From Flavobacterium sp. N2820 (lineage in GTDB: Bacteria; Bacteroidota; Bacteroidia; Flavobacteriales; Flavobacteriaceae): a stretch of 64,000 nt of DNA. Shown in pieces: positions 7,575 to 17,615 of this stretch (positions are counted from its first letter, which is position 1; each line of letters opens with the position of its first letter). The translations under genes were made by a program, and so were the position numbers. Below the pieces are notes generated by a model, which was given only the letters and a program-made list of their open reading frames with translations, was not told the DNA's origin and did no database searches. The stretch is from the NCBI RefSeq assembly GCF_025947285.1, contig NZ_CP110008.1, positions 682,001 to 746,000 on the forward strand, read 5' to 3'.

Positions 7575-9482
7575 CTAAAGCTTGCCGTTCTTAATTTCTT
7601 CCACTATTTCAGGATTTAATAACGTTGAGATGTCTCCAAAATTAGAGAAGTCACCCTCTGCAATCTTTCTTAATATTCTTCGCATGATTTTACCCGAACG
7701 CGTTTTTGGTAAACCACTCACAAACTGAATTTTATCTAATTTCGCAATCGGACCAATTTGATCAGAAATCAATTGATTGATCTCTTTTGCAAGATTATTT
7801 TTATCACGACTTTCTCCTGTTTCTTTTAGAATTACAAAACCATATAATGCATTTCCTTTGATATCATGAGGGAAACCTACAATTGCACTTTCTGCAACTG
7901 CTGGGTGTTCGTTGATCGCATCTTCAATAGGTGCTGTTCCTAAATTATGTCCAGAAACAATAATAACATCATCTACTCTACCTGTAATTCTATAATACCC
8001 TACTTCATCACGCAAAGCACCATCTCCTGTGAAATATTTGCCTGGAAAAGCTGTAAAATATGTTTCTTTATAACGTTGGTGGTCGCCCCAAATGGTTCTT
8101 GCCATTGACGGCCAAGGGAATTTAATACACAAAGCTCCTGTTACTTGATTCCCTTCAATTTCATTTCGCAATTCATCCATTAAAACAGGCTGAATTCCTG
8201 GCAAGGGTAAGGATGCATACGTAGGTTTTGTAGGTGTTACAAACGGAATTGGCGAAATCATAATTCCTCCAGTTTCGGTTTGCCACCAAGTGTCTACTAA
8301 CGGACAGCGCTTTCCTCCTACGTGGTCGTTATACCAGTGCCAAGCTTCTTCGTTAATGGGTTCACCAACAGAACCAATTACTTTTAATGAACTCAATGGA
8401 TGTTTTTGAACAAAATCTAAACTTTCTTTAGCCAATGCACGAATTGCTGTTGGAGCTGTATAAAACTGAGTAATTTTATGTTTTTCAATTACTTCCCAAA
8501 AACGGCTAAAATCTGGATAAGAAGGTACTCCTTCAAAAATCACAGTGGTAGCGCCATTTAAAAGTGGTCCGTATAAAATATAAGAATGTCCTGTAATCCA
8601 ACCAATATCTGCTGTACACCAATACACATCATTTTCTTCATAATTGAAAACGTTTTTAAAGGTGTAAGCTGTGTAAACCATGTAACCAGCCGTTGAATGT
8701 ACCATTCCTTTTGGTTTTCCGGTTGAGCCCGAAGTATATAAAATGAATAACGGATCTTCTGCATCCATTATTTCGGCAACATTATTTCCTAAAGCAGCAT
8801 CTAAAAGCGGTTGTAACCACAAATCTCTCCCTTCTTTCATGGTTACTGCTGTATTGGTTCTATTAACGACCAAAACAGTTTCAACACAAGGACATTTGTC
8901 TAAAGCTTCATCAACAATTCCTTTTAAATCAATTGATTTATTACCTCTATAACTTCCGTCAGAAGTAATTACCATTTTACATTCACTATCATTAATACGA
9001 CTAGCAACTGCTGAAGATGAAAAACCAGCGAAAACAACTGAATGTATAGCTCCAATTCGAGCACAAGCTAAAACAGCTACGGCTAATTCGGGAATCATTG
9101 GCAAATAAATACAAACTCTATCGCCTTTTTTGATGCCTTGATCGCGCAAAACATTTGCCATTTTAGATACACGAACGTATAATTCGTTGTAAGAAATATG
9201 TTGTGCTGCTTCGGTTGGATCATTTGGTTCAAAAATAATAGCGGTTTTATCGCCTCTTTTTGCTAAATGTCTGTCGATACAGTTTTTAGTGATGTTCACT
9301 TTTGCATTTAAAAACCATTTAAAATTAGCTTCTTGCATGTCTACTTCAAAAACTTTATCCCATTTTTGATACCATACAAAGTTTTCATCAGCAATACGGT
9401 CCCAGAATTTTCTTGGTTCGCGTACCGACTTCTTATACATTTTAAAGTAGTTTTCTAAATCGTGTATTTTATAATAACTCAT
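7575..9482 (-). CDS. acs: Acetyl-CoA synthetase
   Basis: 635 residues, normal for AMP-forming acetate-CoA ligase. It converts acetate, ATP and CoA to acetyl-CoA, AMP and PPi in the cytoplasm. Motifs: the P-loop-like YTSGSTGKPKG (about residue 260), WWQTETGG, TGDGALRDEVGYY, the hinge/core SGHNLGTAPIEDA and the acetylatable lysine in KTRSGKIMRR (Lys598). The N-terminal ACAS_N region is present. It is the last gene of the acetate block: the propionyl-CoA synthetase-like gene, the receiver, the CrbS-like kinase and the ActP-like symporter lie upstream on the same strand. Confidence 0.97.
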   Translation of the reverse strand: MSYYKIHDLENYFKMYKKSVREPRKFWDRIADENFVWYQKWDKVFEVDMQEANFKWFLNAKVNITKNCIDRHLAKRGDKTAIIFEPNDPTEAAQHISYNELYVRVSKMANVLRDQGIKKGDRVCIYLPMIPELAVAVLACARIGAIHSVVFAGFSSSAVASRINDSECKMVITSDGSYRGNKSIDLKGIVDEALDKCPCVETVLVVNRTNTAVTMKEGRDLWLQPLLDAALGNNVAEIMDAEDPLFILYTSGSTGKPKGMVHSTAGYMVYTAYTFKNVFNYEENDVYWCTADIGWITGHSYILYGPLLNGATTVIFEGVPSYPDFSRFWEVIEKHKITQFYTAPTAIRALAKESLDFVQKHPLSSLKVIGSVGEPINEEAWHWYNDHVGGKRCPLVDTWWQTETGGIMISPIPFVTPTKPTYASLPLPGIQPVLMDELRNEIEGNQVTGALCIKFPWPSMARTIWGDHQRYKETYFTAFPGKYFTGDGALRDEVGYYRITGRVDDVIIVSGHNLGTAPIEDAINEHPAVAESAIVGFPHDIKGNALYGFVILKETGESRDKNNLAKEINQLISDQIGPIAKLDKIQFVSGLPKTRSGKIMRRILRKIAEGDFSNFGDISTLLNPEIVEEIKNGKL

Positions 9483-9606
9483 TTTTTAGTTTATTTTTAA
9501 TTGATAGTGTAAATATAATCAATCTATTTTTTGAATTTCATATTTTTTTGCTAAATAGATATAGTTAAGTGATTAGTTAAAAGTAAGTAGAGATTAACTA
9601 TTTAAT

Positions 9607-11502
9607 CTATTTAAAACATCCAATTTTATCGTGTTGTAAAACATCTCGAATTTCTTCGATAATTGCTTCATCGTCGATAGTGGAAGGAATTTGAAAGTTT
9701 TCTCCATCGGCAATGCTTCGCATCATTTTACGAAGTATTTTACCAGAACGGGTTTTTGGTAAGCGTTGCACCATAACTACATCGCGTAACGATGCTACAG
9801 CTCCGATTTGTTCCCTTACTAATTTGACAACTTCGTGTTGCAGTTGGAAATGTTCAATATCTTCTCCCGATTTTGCAACAACCAATGCTAATGGAATTTG
9901 ACCTTTTAATTCGTCATTAATTCCGATTACAGCGCATTCTGCAACGGAGTGATGTGAAGCTACAATTTCTTCCATTTCAGCAGTTGAAAGGCGGTGACCA
10001 GCAACGTTTATGACGTCATCTACTCTACCTGTAATAAAAATATAATCTTCATCATCTTTAAATCCGCCATCTCCTGAGAAATAATACCCTGGAAATTTAT
10101 TCAAATAGCCCGCTTTGAAACGTTCATTATCTTTCCATAAATCCAATAAAGTTCCAGGAGGTAATGGCAATTTGATTACCACATAACCTTCTTCATTTGG
10201 TCCTAATTCTTGTCCGTTTTCTCCAAAAATTCTGATGTCGTAACCCGTAACAGCTTTTCCTGCCGAACCTGGTTTTATAGGTAAATACTCTACTCCCATC
10301 ATATTTGCAATCATTGGCCAACCCGATTCGGTTTGCCACCAATGGTCGATTGCTGGAACTGGAATATGTTCGCGATACCATTCTAAAGTTGCTACATCAC
10401 AACGTTCTCCTGCTAAGAATTGAATTCGTAAACAAGATAAATCATATTGTTTGATGAATTCGCCATTAGGATCTTCTTTTTTAATGGCTCTGATAGCAGT
10501 TGGTGCGGTGAACATTACACTAACTTTGTGTTCGGCAATTACGCGCCAAAAGGTACTTGCATCAGGTGTGCGTATTGGTTTTCCTTCAAAAAGAATGGTT
10601 GTGTTTCGATTAATTAAAGGTCCGTAAACAATATAACTATGTCCTACCACCCAACCCACATCGGAAGCAGCCCAAAACACTTCACCTTCTTTTGCGTCAT
10701 AAATGTGTTGCATTGAAAATTTAAGTGCGGTAACATAACCACCTGTATCTCTAACAATTCCTTTTGGTTTTCCTGTTGTACCTGAAGTGTATAAAATATA
10801 TAAAGGATGTGTTGAATTCACAGTAATACAGTCAGCTTCTTCTGAACCATAAACTAAGGCATCATAATCGACATCGTATTTTTTAAAGGGTACTCTTGCC
10901 CCTAATTTTCTATTGAAAACGATTACTTTTTCTGGTTTGTGATGGGCTAATTCAATAGCTTCGTCAACTAAAGGTTTGTAGGCAATTAACCGGTCGATTT
11001 CAATTCCTGAAGAAGCGGTAATAATGGCTTTAGGTTCGCAATCATCAATACGAATAGCTAATTCATGCGGTGCAAAACCTCCAAAAACTACCGAATGTGT
11101 TACTCCTATTCGTGCACAAGCCAACATAGCAAAGGCGGCTTGAGGAATCATTGGCATATAAATTACAGCAGTATCGCCTTTTTCTAATCCAAGCGAAAGT
11201 AAACCGCCAGCTAATTTGGCAACTTCGGTTTTAACTTCGATAAATGTATACTTTTTTACAGTTTGTGTAACGGGTGAGTCATAAATAATAGCAACTTGCT
11301 CTCCAAAGCCATCTTCTATGTGTTTATCAACTGCTAGATAACATGCGTTGAGTTCTCCATCTGCAAACCACAATGGATAATCGTTTGAATCGTTAGACAA
11401 AATAGTTTTTGGGTTTGAAAACCAAGCAATGTTTTGTGATTGCTCTTTCCAGAAATCTACTGCGGATTCGTTACTTTTTTTATAAAATTCGTAATAATTC
11501 AT
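9607..11502 (-). CDS. Acyl-CoA synthetase, propionyl-CoA synthetase (PrpE) type
   Basis: 631 residues of the same ANL family as acs but clearly diverged. Motifs: YTSGTTGKPKG (about residue 250), DHWWQTESG, FSGDGGFKDDEDY, AGHRLSTAEMEE and KTRSGKILRK with Lys588 as the catalytic lysine. The N-terminus (YYEFYKKSNESAVDFWKEQ) and GG-F-A-PHELAIRIDD text match the PrpE branch, which activates propionate and other short acids. Acetate, propionate or butyrate specificity is inferred only from family. A 124-base gap separates it from acs, so each may have its own promoter. Confidence 0.85.
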   Translation of the reverse strand: MNYYEFYKKSNESAVDFWKEQSQNIAWFSNPKTILSNDSNDYPLWFADGELNACYLAVDKHIEDGFGEQVAIIYDSPVTQTVKKYTFIEVKTEVAKLAGGLLSLGLEKGDTAVIYMPMIPQAAFAMLACARIGVTHSVVFGGFAPHELAIRIDDCEPKAIITASSGIEIDRLIAYKPLVDEAIELAHHKPEKVIVFNRKLGARVPFKKYDVDYDALVYGSEEADCITVNSTHPLYILYTSGTTGKPKGIVRDTGGYVTALKFSMQHIYDAKEGEVFWAASDVGWVVGHSYIVYGPLINRNTTILFEGKPIRTPDASTFWRVIAEHKVSVMFTAPTAIRAIKKEDPNGEFIKQYDLSCLRIQFLAGERCDVATLEWYREHIPVPAIDHWWQTESGWPMIANMMGVEYLPIKPGSAGKAVTGYDIRIFGENGQELGPNEEGYVVIKLPLPPGTLLDLWKDNERFKAGYLNKFPGYYFSGDGGFKDDEDYIFITGRVDDVINVAGHRLSTAEMEEIVASHHSVAECAVIGINDELKGQIPLALVVAKSGEDIEHFQLQHEVVKLVREQIGAVASLRDVVMVQRLPKTRSGKILRKMMRSIADGENFQIPSTIDDEAIIEEIRDVLQHDKIGCFK

Positions 11503-11611
11503 TTGAATAATTCGGTTTGTGTTATTTTTTCTTTAGTAAATTTAAAGAATAAAATAATGCCAAATGAATTAATCTTGCTAAATAGGTATAGATTGTTTAG
11601 CGTTTCAAGAA

Positions 11612-12193
11612 TTATAATTTATCAATACGTTTTGAAATCCAATTTTTGTATTTTTTTGTAAGTATAGCTTTATCAGTTTCTGATTTTAAGATAATGTCAA
11701 TTCCTCCATCATAAGGAGCTACTATAATTTTACTATCTAATGAAATAAAAAAAAACCTTGAAATATCGTTAACAATTTCTTTCAAAATTTCATTATATGA
11801 ATTTAATTTCCAACATTTTCTACTTACAAAGACTTCTAATATTGCATCATTATCAAAGTCATTAGGAAAATACATTTTTAATTTAAATGAGCAACTTTTT
11901 TTAAAATTTAATTCAGAGTGAAAATTTAATAATTCAAATTTTTCATCATTATGAGTTATATTAGTATGAACTAAATAGATTTCTTCGTTTTCATTATAGA
12001 TTTCAGAAAATATTTGATTATATCTTTGCAATATAATATTCATCTCATTATCGCTTTCAGGATATCTTTTCGAATCTGGTAGGCTATGAAATCTTAGCCA
12101 TCTTTCATGATAAACTTCTTTAAAAAGGTAGCTTAATGGGATAGTTTGGTTAAAATTACTATTCCAAAACTTTTTAAATTCTACTTCGATCAT
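11612..12193 (-). CDS. DUF3885-like hypothetical protein
   Basis: 193 residues. The opening (FWNSNFNQTIPLSYLFK, then ERWLRFHSLPDSKRYPE and a following ILQRYN) resembles DUF3885 proteins, whose function is unknown. No signal peptide, membrane segment or catalytic motif is visible. Its coding DNA is more A/T- and Asn-rich than acs and prpE around it. It sits 17 bases after the receiver gene, between the two-component pair and the ligases, and looks like an accessory gene that entered this conserved block. Confidence 0.7.
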   Translation of the reverse strand: MIEVEFKKFWNSNFNQTIPLSYLFKEVYHERWLRFHSLPDSKRYPESDNEMNIILQRYNQIFSEIYNENEEIYLVHTNITHNDEKFELLNFHSELNFKKSCSFKLKMYFPNDFDNDAILEVFVSRKCWKLNSYNEILKEIVNDISRFFFISLDSKIIVAPYDGGIDIILKSETDKAILTKKYKNWISKRIDKL

Positions 12194-12210
12194 TTTAACT
12201 ATGAATTTAG

Positions 12211-12573
12211 TTAATTCAACAATTCCTCCACTTTCTCTACCACTTTCTTAATTGAAAACGGCTTGGTCATGTAGGCATCGGCACCAAGAGCCATTCCTTT
12301 TTCAATGTCACTTTCTTTGTTTTTAGCGGATAAGAACAATACTTTAGTGTGGGTTAGATTTTCGTCTTTTCTAATTTGTTCTAAAGTGGCAAAACCGTCA
12401 ACCATAGGCATCATGATGTCTAAAATAATCACATCTGGAAAATTACTTTTTAAAATATCCAAAGCTTCTTGCCCGTCACGCGCTATAAATACTTCGTAAT
12501 TACTTTTTTTGAAAGTGTATTCCAGCGTCATTACTATGTTTGGTTCGTCGTCAACAATTAAAATCTTCTTCAT
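12211..12573 (-). CDS. Single-domain response regulator (CheY-like)
   Basis: 120 residues and only a receiver domain: acidic Asp8/Asp9, phospho-acceptor Asp52 (LDIMMPMVDG), Ser82 and Lys104 (TKPFS). No DNA-binding or enzymatic output domain follows; the frame stops right after the last receiver helix. Its start overlaps the stop of the CrbS-like kinase by four bases, so it is the cognate partner. In gamma-proteobacteria the partner CrbR is a LuxR-type regulator that activates acs; here the output must be another protein. Confidence 0.93.
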   Translation of the reverse strand: MKKILIVDDEPNIVMTLEYTFKKSNYEVFIARDGQEALDILKSNFPDVIILDIMMPMVDGFATLEQIRKDENLTHTKVLFLSAKNKESDIEKGMALGADAYMTKPFSIKKVVEKVEELLN

Positions 12574-15271
12574 AAATCTGTATTTTCAATATTTTTTAAA
12601 GGCAATGTAAAAGCAATACATGCGCCTTTTATACTTGGTTCTACCCAAATTTTACATTTGTGATGTTCTATAATTTGTTTGCAAATTGCCAATCCTAATC
12701 CGCTACCAACGGGTTTTTTGAAATTTTGATTGGAAGCTTGATAAAATTTGTCAAATATAACTTCAAAATCGTTAGGATTAATACCTTTTCCGTTATCTTG
12801 AACAGAAGTTATTACAAAATTATCTTCTTTTTTTACTTGAATGGTGATTAAACCTTCGCTTTCTGGACAAAACTTAATGGCATTTGATAACAAATTCGTT
12901 ACCACTTGAATGATTCGATCTTCATCATAAAACGCAAAAATAGTATCTTTACTTTCTACATAAATACTGATTTTCTTGTTTTTAATCAGTTGTTGTAATG
13001 GTTCAATCGAATGTTCAATAGTAGCAATTAAGTTATTTACACTTGGATGAATGGTTTGTTTTCCTGTTTCAAATTTTTCCAAATCCAAAATCTTATCAAT
13101 CAATCGATTCAATCGGTCGGATTCGGAAATAATATTTTGTAGAAATTGTTTTTTTAACTCTTCTGGAATTTCGTCGTCATCGTGCAAAATTTCGCTCGCA
13201 GCACGAATAGCGGTAATTGGTGTACGAAGTTCGTGTGTAACAGTGTCTAAAAATTCGTCTTTTTGGATGTCTTTTCGAACCAAGGTTTCATTTGCTTTTT
13301 GAAGTTGCGAAGTAATTTCTTTCAATTCATTAGAAGTTTCCAGTAGTTTTTTATTAGTTATAATGTTTTCTTTGGATTCTTCTAAGATTTTCAGTACTTC
13401 TGGAAGGGTTACTTTTTCTTCTTTAACGACACTTGAAATTAAAATTCGAGCCGAAGCTGTTCCAATGTGACCTGTTAATAAATTTTCGGCAAATTTAACT
13501 AAACGCGCATCTGCAAGCTCTTGATTTTTATCCACATTATATTTTACATTGAATATGTTTAAAGCTCTTTTGGTTCGTTCTTCGCCTAAAAATCGAACTA
13601 AGACTTTTTCAATATCACTGGTATAAGCGGTTCCTTTCCAAACGAATGCATTTTCATGATTGGTGCTGTATTTTTCGATGTCAACGTACATTTCAGCATA
13701 ATTACGTTCGCGGTAATTTCCTTTAAAACTCACTGAAACCGCAAAATAAGTAATACTATTGAATAACATACTCCAAAACAGTGCATGTGGAACGGGTTGT
13801 AAATAATCCAAACCAAAAAGTTGGAAGGGTTTTAACAACGAAATCTTCATAAAACCTTCCGAAATAAAAGAACTTTCGTTGTTGGTCAGTCCAATTGCAT
13901 AGGGCAACAATAAGGTATAAATACAGATTAGAAATCCAATTAAAATGCCATAAATTGCTCCCATTCTTGAACCTCTACGCCAGAAAATAGCTCCGAAAAA
14001 GGCTGGCGCTAATTGTGCGATAACAACAAATGAAATTAATCCGATAGAAACTAAACTATAGTCTAATGCGAAGAAACGATAGATAAAATAGGCCCCAATA
14101 ATGAGTGAAAAAATGCCAATTTTACGAATATTGACAATCTTTTTGTTATTGATGACTTGTTCCTCGCTGCGTAATTTTCCTAAAAAAGTATATGGAATTA
14201 ATAAGTTGTTACTCAACATGGTAGATAAACTTATGCTCGAAACTACAATCATTGAAATTGCGGCCGAAAATCCGCCAAGAAAAACCAAAACGGTTAATGT
14301 GGTATTATTAAAAAATTGAGGAATTAGTAACGAATAAGTATCGGCATTAGCATTAGTTCCTTCAAACAATACATTTCCGCCCCAAGCAATTGGGTATACA
14401 AAAATATTGAATAGCAATAAATATAAAGGAAACAACCAAATTGCGGTTTTTATATGACGTTCTCTATTGTTTTCAACCACCGACATTTGGAATTGTCTCG
14501 GCAATAAAAAAATAGCAAAAAGAGAAACCATACTTAGAAAAAACCAATTTAGACCTTGTTCTAATCCGCCAATGGTATTTTTTTCTTTGAAATTCTCTAA
14601 AAGAGAAGCTTTTGCATAAATATCATCATAGCCATCAAAAACAAAGAAGGTTACATAAATTCCAACAATGATAAAAAAGACTAATTTCAGCACACTTTCA
14701 ATGGCAACTGCGGTTACAATTCCTTTTCTTTTTTCGGATGCGTCAACATAACGCGTACCGTAATAAGATGCAAAAAGTGCTAATGCAATGGCAACATATG
14801 TTGTAGTATCATCAAAAATTAATGAGCTAGTACTGGTTTTGGTAACAATATGAAACGTTTCCGAAATTGCTTTTAATTGTAATGCGATGTAGGGTAAAAT
14901 TCCTGCCAAGCAAACTACGGTTACAATAGCTCCTAAAAAACGACTATTTCCATAACGAAGCGATATAAAATCGGCAATACTTGAAATTTTATTCACACGA
15001 GAAATGCGAATAATTTTCTTCAAAATAATAATCCAAGCTGGAATAATGATGATGGGGCCGATGTAAATAGGCAAATATCCTAATCCTGAATTAGCTGCAA
15101 CACCTATACTTCCATAATACGTCCAAGCGGTACAATACACGGCTAATGATAAAGAATAGATGTATGAATTATTCGTCCATTTGATATTTTCTTTTTTTCT
15201 GCCCAATGTGCGATAAAAAAAAGAATACCCAAATACCCTAATAAAATAAGTAAAAGAACCGCACTATTCAT
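12570..15271 (-). CDS. CrbS-like SLC5 transporter / histidine kinase, frame-shifted near the start
   Basis: The long frame (about 878 codons) can only begin at a TTG at 15206, and this omits the first membrane helix. The missing helix is found one frame off, from the ATG at 15271 (MNSAVLLLILLGYLGILFF...HWAEKK). That ATG overlaps the upstream gene's stop by eight bases. A -1 shift at A-AAA-AAG (15197-15191) joins the two into about 900 residues. Domains in order: about a dozen SLC5 sodium-symporter helices (about 1-500), a STAC-like linker, HisKA (H-box THELRTP, His near 680) and HATPase (DNGKG, GSGLGLAI). CrbS proteins regulate the acetate switch. Whether the shift is programmed, a mutation or a sequencing error is open. 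Confidence 0.85.
15191..15197 (-). other. Slippery heptamer A-AAA-AAG in the CrbS-like gene
   Basis: Read from the ATG at 15271, the zero-frame codons are GAA-AAA-AAG, which gives the phase of the canonical -1 heptamer known from E. coli dnaX. Slipping back one base gives GAA-AAT-ATC next, which is exactly the long kinase frame. Without slippage the ATG frame stops at TAG 15145-15143 after 42 residues. I see no internal Shine-Dalgarno or strong stem-loop next to it. Confidence 0.7.
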
Positions 15272-15458
15272 AATAACGTTGTACTACAATCCAAGACATT
15301 AAAATCGAAAAAAACCAAGCCGAAAAGACATAAATATAAATGATAGGAAAGCCTAAAAAACTGTCGGAACTATCAAATAATAATACTATTGGCAAGTTAA
15401 GCGCCAATAACAATAGTAATGATAAAACCACTAATTTTTGTTGATGTCTTTTTTTCAT
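15264..15458 (-). CDS. Small two-helix membrane protein upstream of the CrbS-like gene
   Basis: 64 residues: a basic start (KKRHQQKL), a leucine-rich helix (about 9-27), a short loop with SSDSFLG, and a second helix (about 36-58) ending VQRYYE. It overlaps the start of the CrbS-like gene by eight bases, so translation is probably coupled. The layout resembles the small partner proteins (DUF4212, DUF485 type) found beside SLC5 symporters, so it may be a helper subunit of the kinase's transporter domain. That is inference from position and topology. Confidence 0.75.
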   Translation of the reverse strand: MKKRHQQKLVVLSLLLLLALNLPIVLLFDSSDSFLGFPIIYIYVFSAWFFSILMSWIVVQRYYE

Positions 15459-15501
15459 TGAGAATTGTAGGTATATTTTATATTAACTTTTTAAAAATAC
15501 A

Positions 15502-15532
15502 AACTCTGTTCTTGAAAAACAAGAACAGAGTT
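15502..15532 (-). terminator. Terminator after the ActP-like gene
   Basis: A perfect 13-bp stem (AACTCTGTTCTTG 15502-15514, CAAGAACAGAGTT 15520-15532) with a 5-base loop and a T-rich run on the minus strand. It lies 26 bases past the symporter stop and separates the uptake genes from the kinase operon. Confidence 0.9.
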
Positions 15533-15557
15533 GTAAAATAATTTATTTTCTATGAAA

Positions 15558-17306
15558 TTAGTGAGCAGCTCCTGCTTCAGCAGCACCAGAAGGTATACGG
15601 ATATTTTCTACAATATCTTGTACTTCTTGTGGTGGCGCAGGTGTAAACTTACTTACTACTAAAGCAACAATAAAGTTTGCAATCATAGCAACTGTTCCAA
15701 ATCCTTCAGGAGAAATTCCAAACCACCATTCAGATTTGTCTGGCATATCACCAATCCAACCTAATTTGAATTTTGCCATATAGTATAACATTAATGCCAT
15801 ACCTACAACCATACCTGCAACTGCTCCTTCTTTGTTCATTTTTTTATTGAAAATACCCAAAATAATAGCAGGGAAGAATGATGCAGCGGCTAATCCGAAA
15901 GCCAATGCTACAACCGCTGCTACGAACCCAGGAGGATTAATTCCAAAGTAACCAGCAATTACAACAGCAACAGCGGCAGAAATACGAGCAGTCCATAATT
16001 CTCCTTTTTCAGAAATATTTGGGTTAACCATTTTCTTAATTAAATCGTGAGAAACGGCCGCAGAAATTACTAACAATAAACCAGCAGCAGTTGAAAGTGC
16101 AGCAGCTAAAGCTCCAGCAGCAACCAATGCAATAACCCAGTTAGGTAATTTTGCAATTTCAGGATTTGCTAACACCATGATATCATTATCGATATACAAT
16201 TCATTAGCACTTTCAGCATTGGGTTGGTCTTTTTGTGGTTTACCGTCTTTCAATACAAATGCATCTCCTTTTACATATTGAATTTTTCCATCAGCATTTT
16301 TATCATTATAGATTAAAAGACCAGTTTTTTCCCAGTTTTTAAACCATTGAGGCATGTCGGCATAATTTTTATTACTAACTGTTTCGATTAAGTTAGTTCT
16401 TGCAAAAACAGATACTGCAGGAGCTGTTGTATATAAAATTACAATAAATACTAATGCTAATCCAGCAGATTTACGTGCATCTTTTACATTTTTAACCGTA
16501 AAGAAACGAACAATTACGTGAGGTAATCCTGCAGTTCCTACCATTAAAGCTAAAGTAATTGCCAAAACGTCAATCATTGATTTTGAGCCATCTGTATATT
16601 CGGTAAAACCTAATTCTGTAGACAATCCATTTAATTTATCTAATAAATAAGTATCTGTTCCAGCTACTGTTCCTCCCATTCCTAATTGTGGAATTGGATT
16701 TCCTGTCATTTGTATTGAAATGAAGATTGCAGGAACCATAAAAGCAAAAATCAATACACAATATTGTGCTACTTGCGTATAAGTAATCCCTTTCATTCCA
16801 CCTAAAACCGCATAAAATAAAACGATTATCATTCCGATGATTACACCGGTGTTAATTTCAACTTCTAAGAATCTTGAAAATACAACTCCTACTCCACGCA
16901 TTTGACCCGCTACATATGTAAATGATACAATCAAAGCACAGAAAACAGCTACTGAACGCGCAGTTTTTGAGTAATAACGATCTCCAATGAAATCTGGCAC
17001 CGTGAATTTCCCAAATTTTCTCAAATAAGGAGCTAAAAGTAATGCTAAAAGTACATAACCTCCGGTCCAACCCATTAAGTAAACGGCTCCATCATAACCT
17101 GCAAAAGAAATAATTCCTGCCATTGAAATAAATGATGCGGCAGACATCCAATCGGCAGCAGTTGCCATACCATTAGCTAATGGAGAAACCCCTCCACCTG
17201 CTACATAAAACTCTTTAGTAGAACCTGCTCTTGTCCAAATAGCAATTCCAATGTAGATTGCAAACGTAATTCCTACAATAATATATGTCCAAATTTTTAC
17301 ATCCAT
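15558..17306 (-). CDS. actP: Sodium:solute symporter, ActP-like acetate permease
   Basis: 582 residues of the SLC5/SSS family. The N-terminus runs through the signature FYVAGGGVSPLANGMATAAD and MSAASFISMAG (about residues 32-65), and about 13 hydrophobic segments follow. A periplasmic-looking insert near residues 320-375 carries DGKIQYVKGDAF. The class moves acetate, pyruvate or other monocarboxylates into the cell with sodium or cations. It is coupled to a DUF4212 gene 24 bases upstream, which is the standard partner arrangement, and has acs and a CrbS-like sensor downstream. The acetate assignment rests on that context. Confidence 0.88.
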   Translation of the reverse strand: MDVKIWTYIIVGITFAIYIGIAIWTRAGSTKEFYVAGGGVSPLANGMATAADWMSAASFISMAGIISFAGYDGAVYLMGWTGGYVLLALLLAPYLRKFGKFTVPDFIGDRYYSKTARSVAVFCALIVSFTYVAGQMRGVGVVFSRFLEVEINTGVIIGMIIVLFYAVLGGMKGITYTQVAQYCVLIFAFMVPAIFISIQMTGNPIPQLGMGGTVAGTDTYLLDKLNGLSTELGFTEYTDGSKSMIDVLAITLALMVGTAGLPHVIVRFFTVKNVKDARKSAGLALVFIVILYTTAPAVSVFARTNLIETVSNKNYADMPQWFKNWEKTGLLIYNDKNADGKIQYVKGDAFVLKDGKPQKDQPNAESANELYIDNDIMVLANPEIAKLPNWVIALVAAGALAAALSTAAGLLLVISAAVSHDLIKKMVNPNISEKGELWTARISAAVAVVIAGYFGINPPGFVAAVVALAFGLAAASFFPAIILGIFNKKMNKEGAVAGMVVGMALMLYYMAKFKLGWIGDMPDKSEWWFGISPEGFGTVAMIANFIVALVVSKFTPAPPQEVQDIVENIRIPSGAAEAGAAH

Positions 17307-17330
17307 GATTATAATTTTTTATCTTGTTAA

Positions 17331-17591
17331 TTAATCGTTATCAAAACCGTATTTCTTATCTAATTTGTTCATTAAACGAACGTAGACAAAAATTAAGATT
17401 ACGAAAACATACATTGATCCTTGTTGGGCAAACCAAAAGCCAAGTGGAAATCCACCTAATTTGATTGTGTTTAATTGGTCTACAAATAGTATTCCTGCTC
17501 CATACGAGCATAGAAACCAAATGCTTAAAAGAATTAGAAGGTATCTTAAATTTTCCTTCCAATAAGCCGTAGCGTGTTTTTGATCACTCAT
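17331..17591 (-). CDS. DUF4212 small subunit of the symporter
   Basis: 86 residues with the typical AYWKENLRYLLILLSIWF first helix, the GIL...LNTIKLGGFPLGFWFAQQG middle and a second helix ending VRLMNKLDKKYG. This is the DUF4212 (TIGR03647) signature, a two-helix inner-membrane protein almost always encoded just before an SLC5 symporter, as here. It probably is an accessory subunit. It lies 24 bases after the porin gene and 24 before the symporter, so the three form one transcript. Confidence 0.95.
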   Translation of the reverse strand: MSDQKHATAYWKENLRYLLILLSIWFLCSYGAGILFVDQLNTIKLGGFPLGFWFAQQGSMYVFVILIFVYVRLMNKLDKKYGFDND

Positions 17592-17615
17592 TGTTTATTA
17601 GTTTTTGATTGTTTA

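Noticed and set aside
15143..15206. TTG at 15206 as the true start of the kinase gene
   Set aside because: It omits the first membrane helix, and the ATG at 15271 with its 8-base overlap is the better start.
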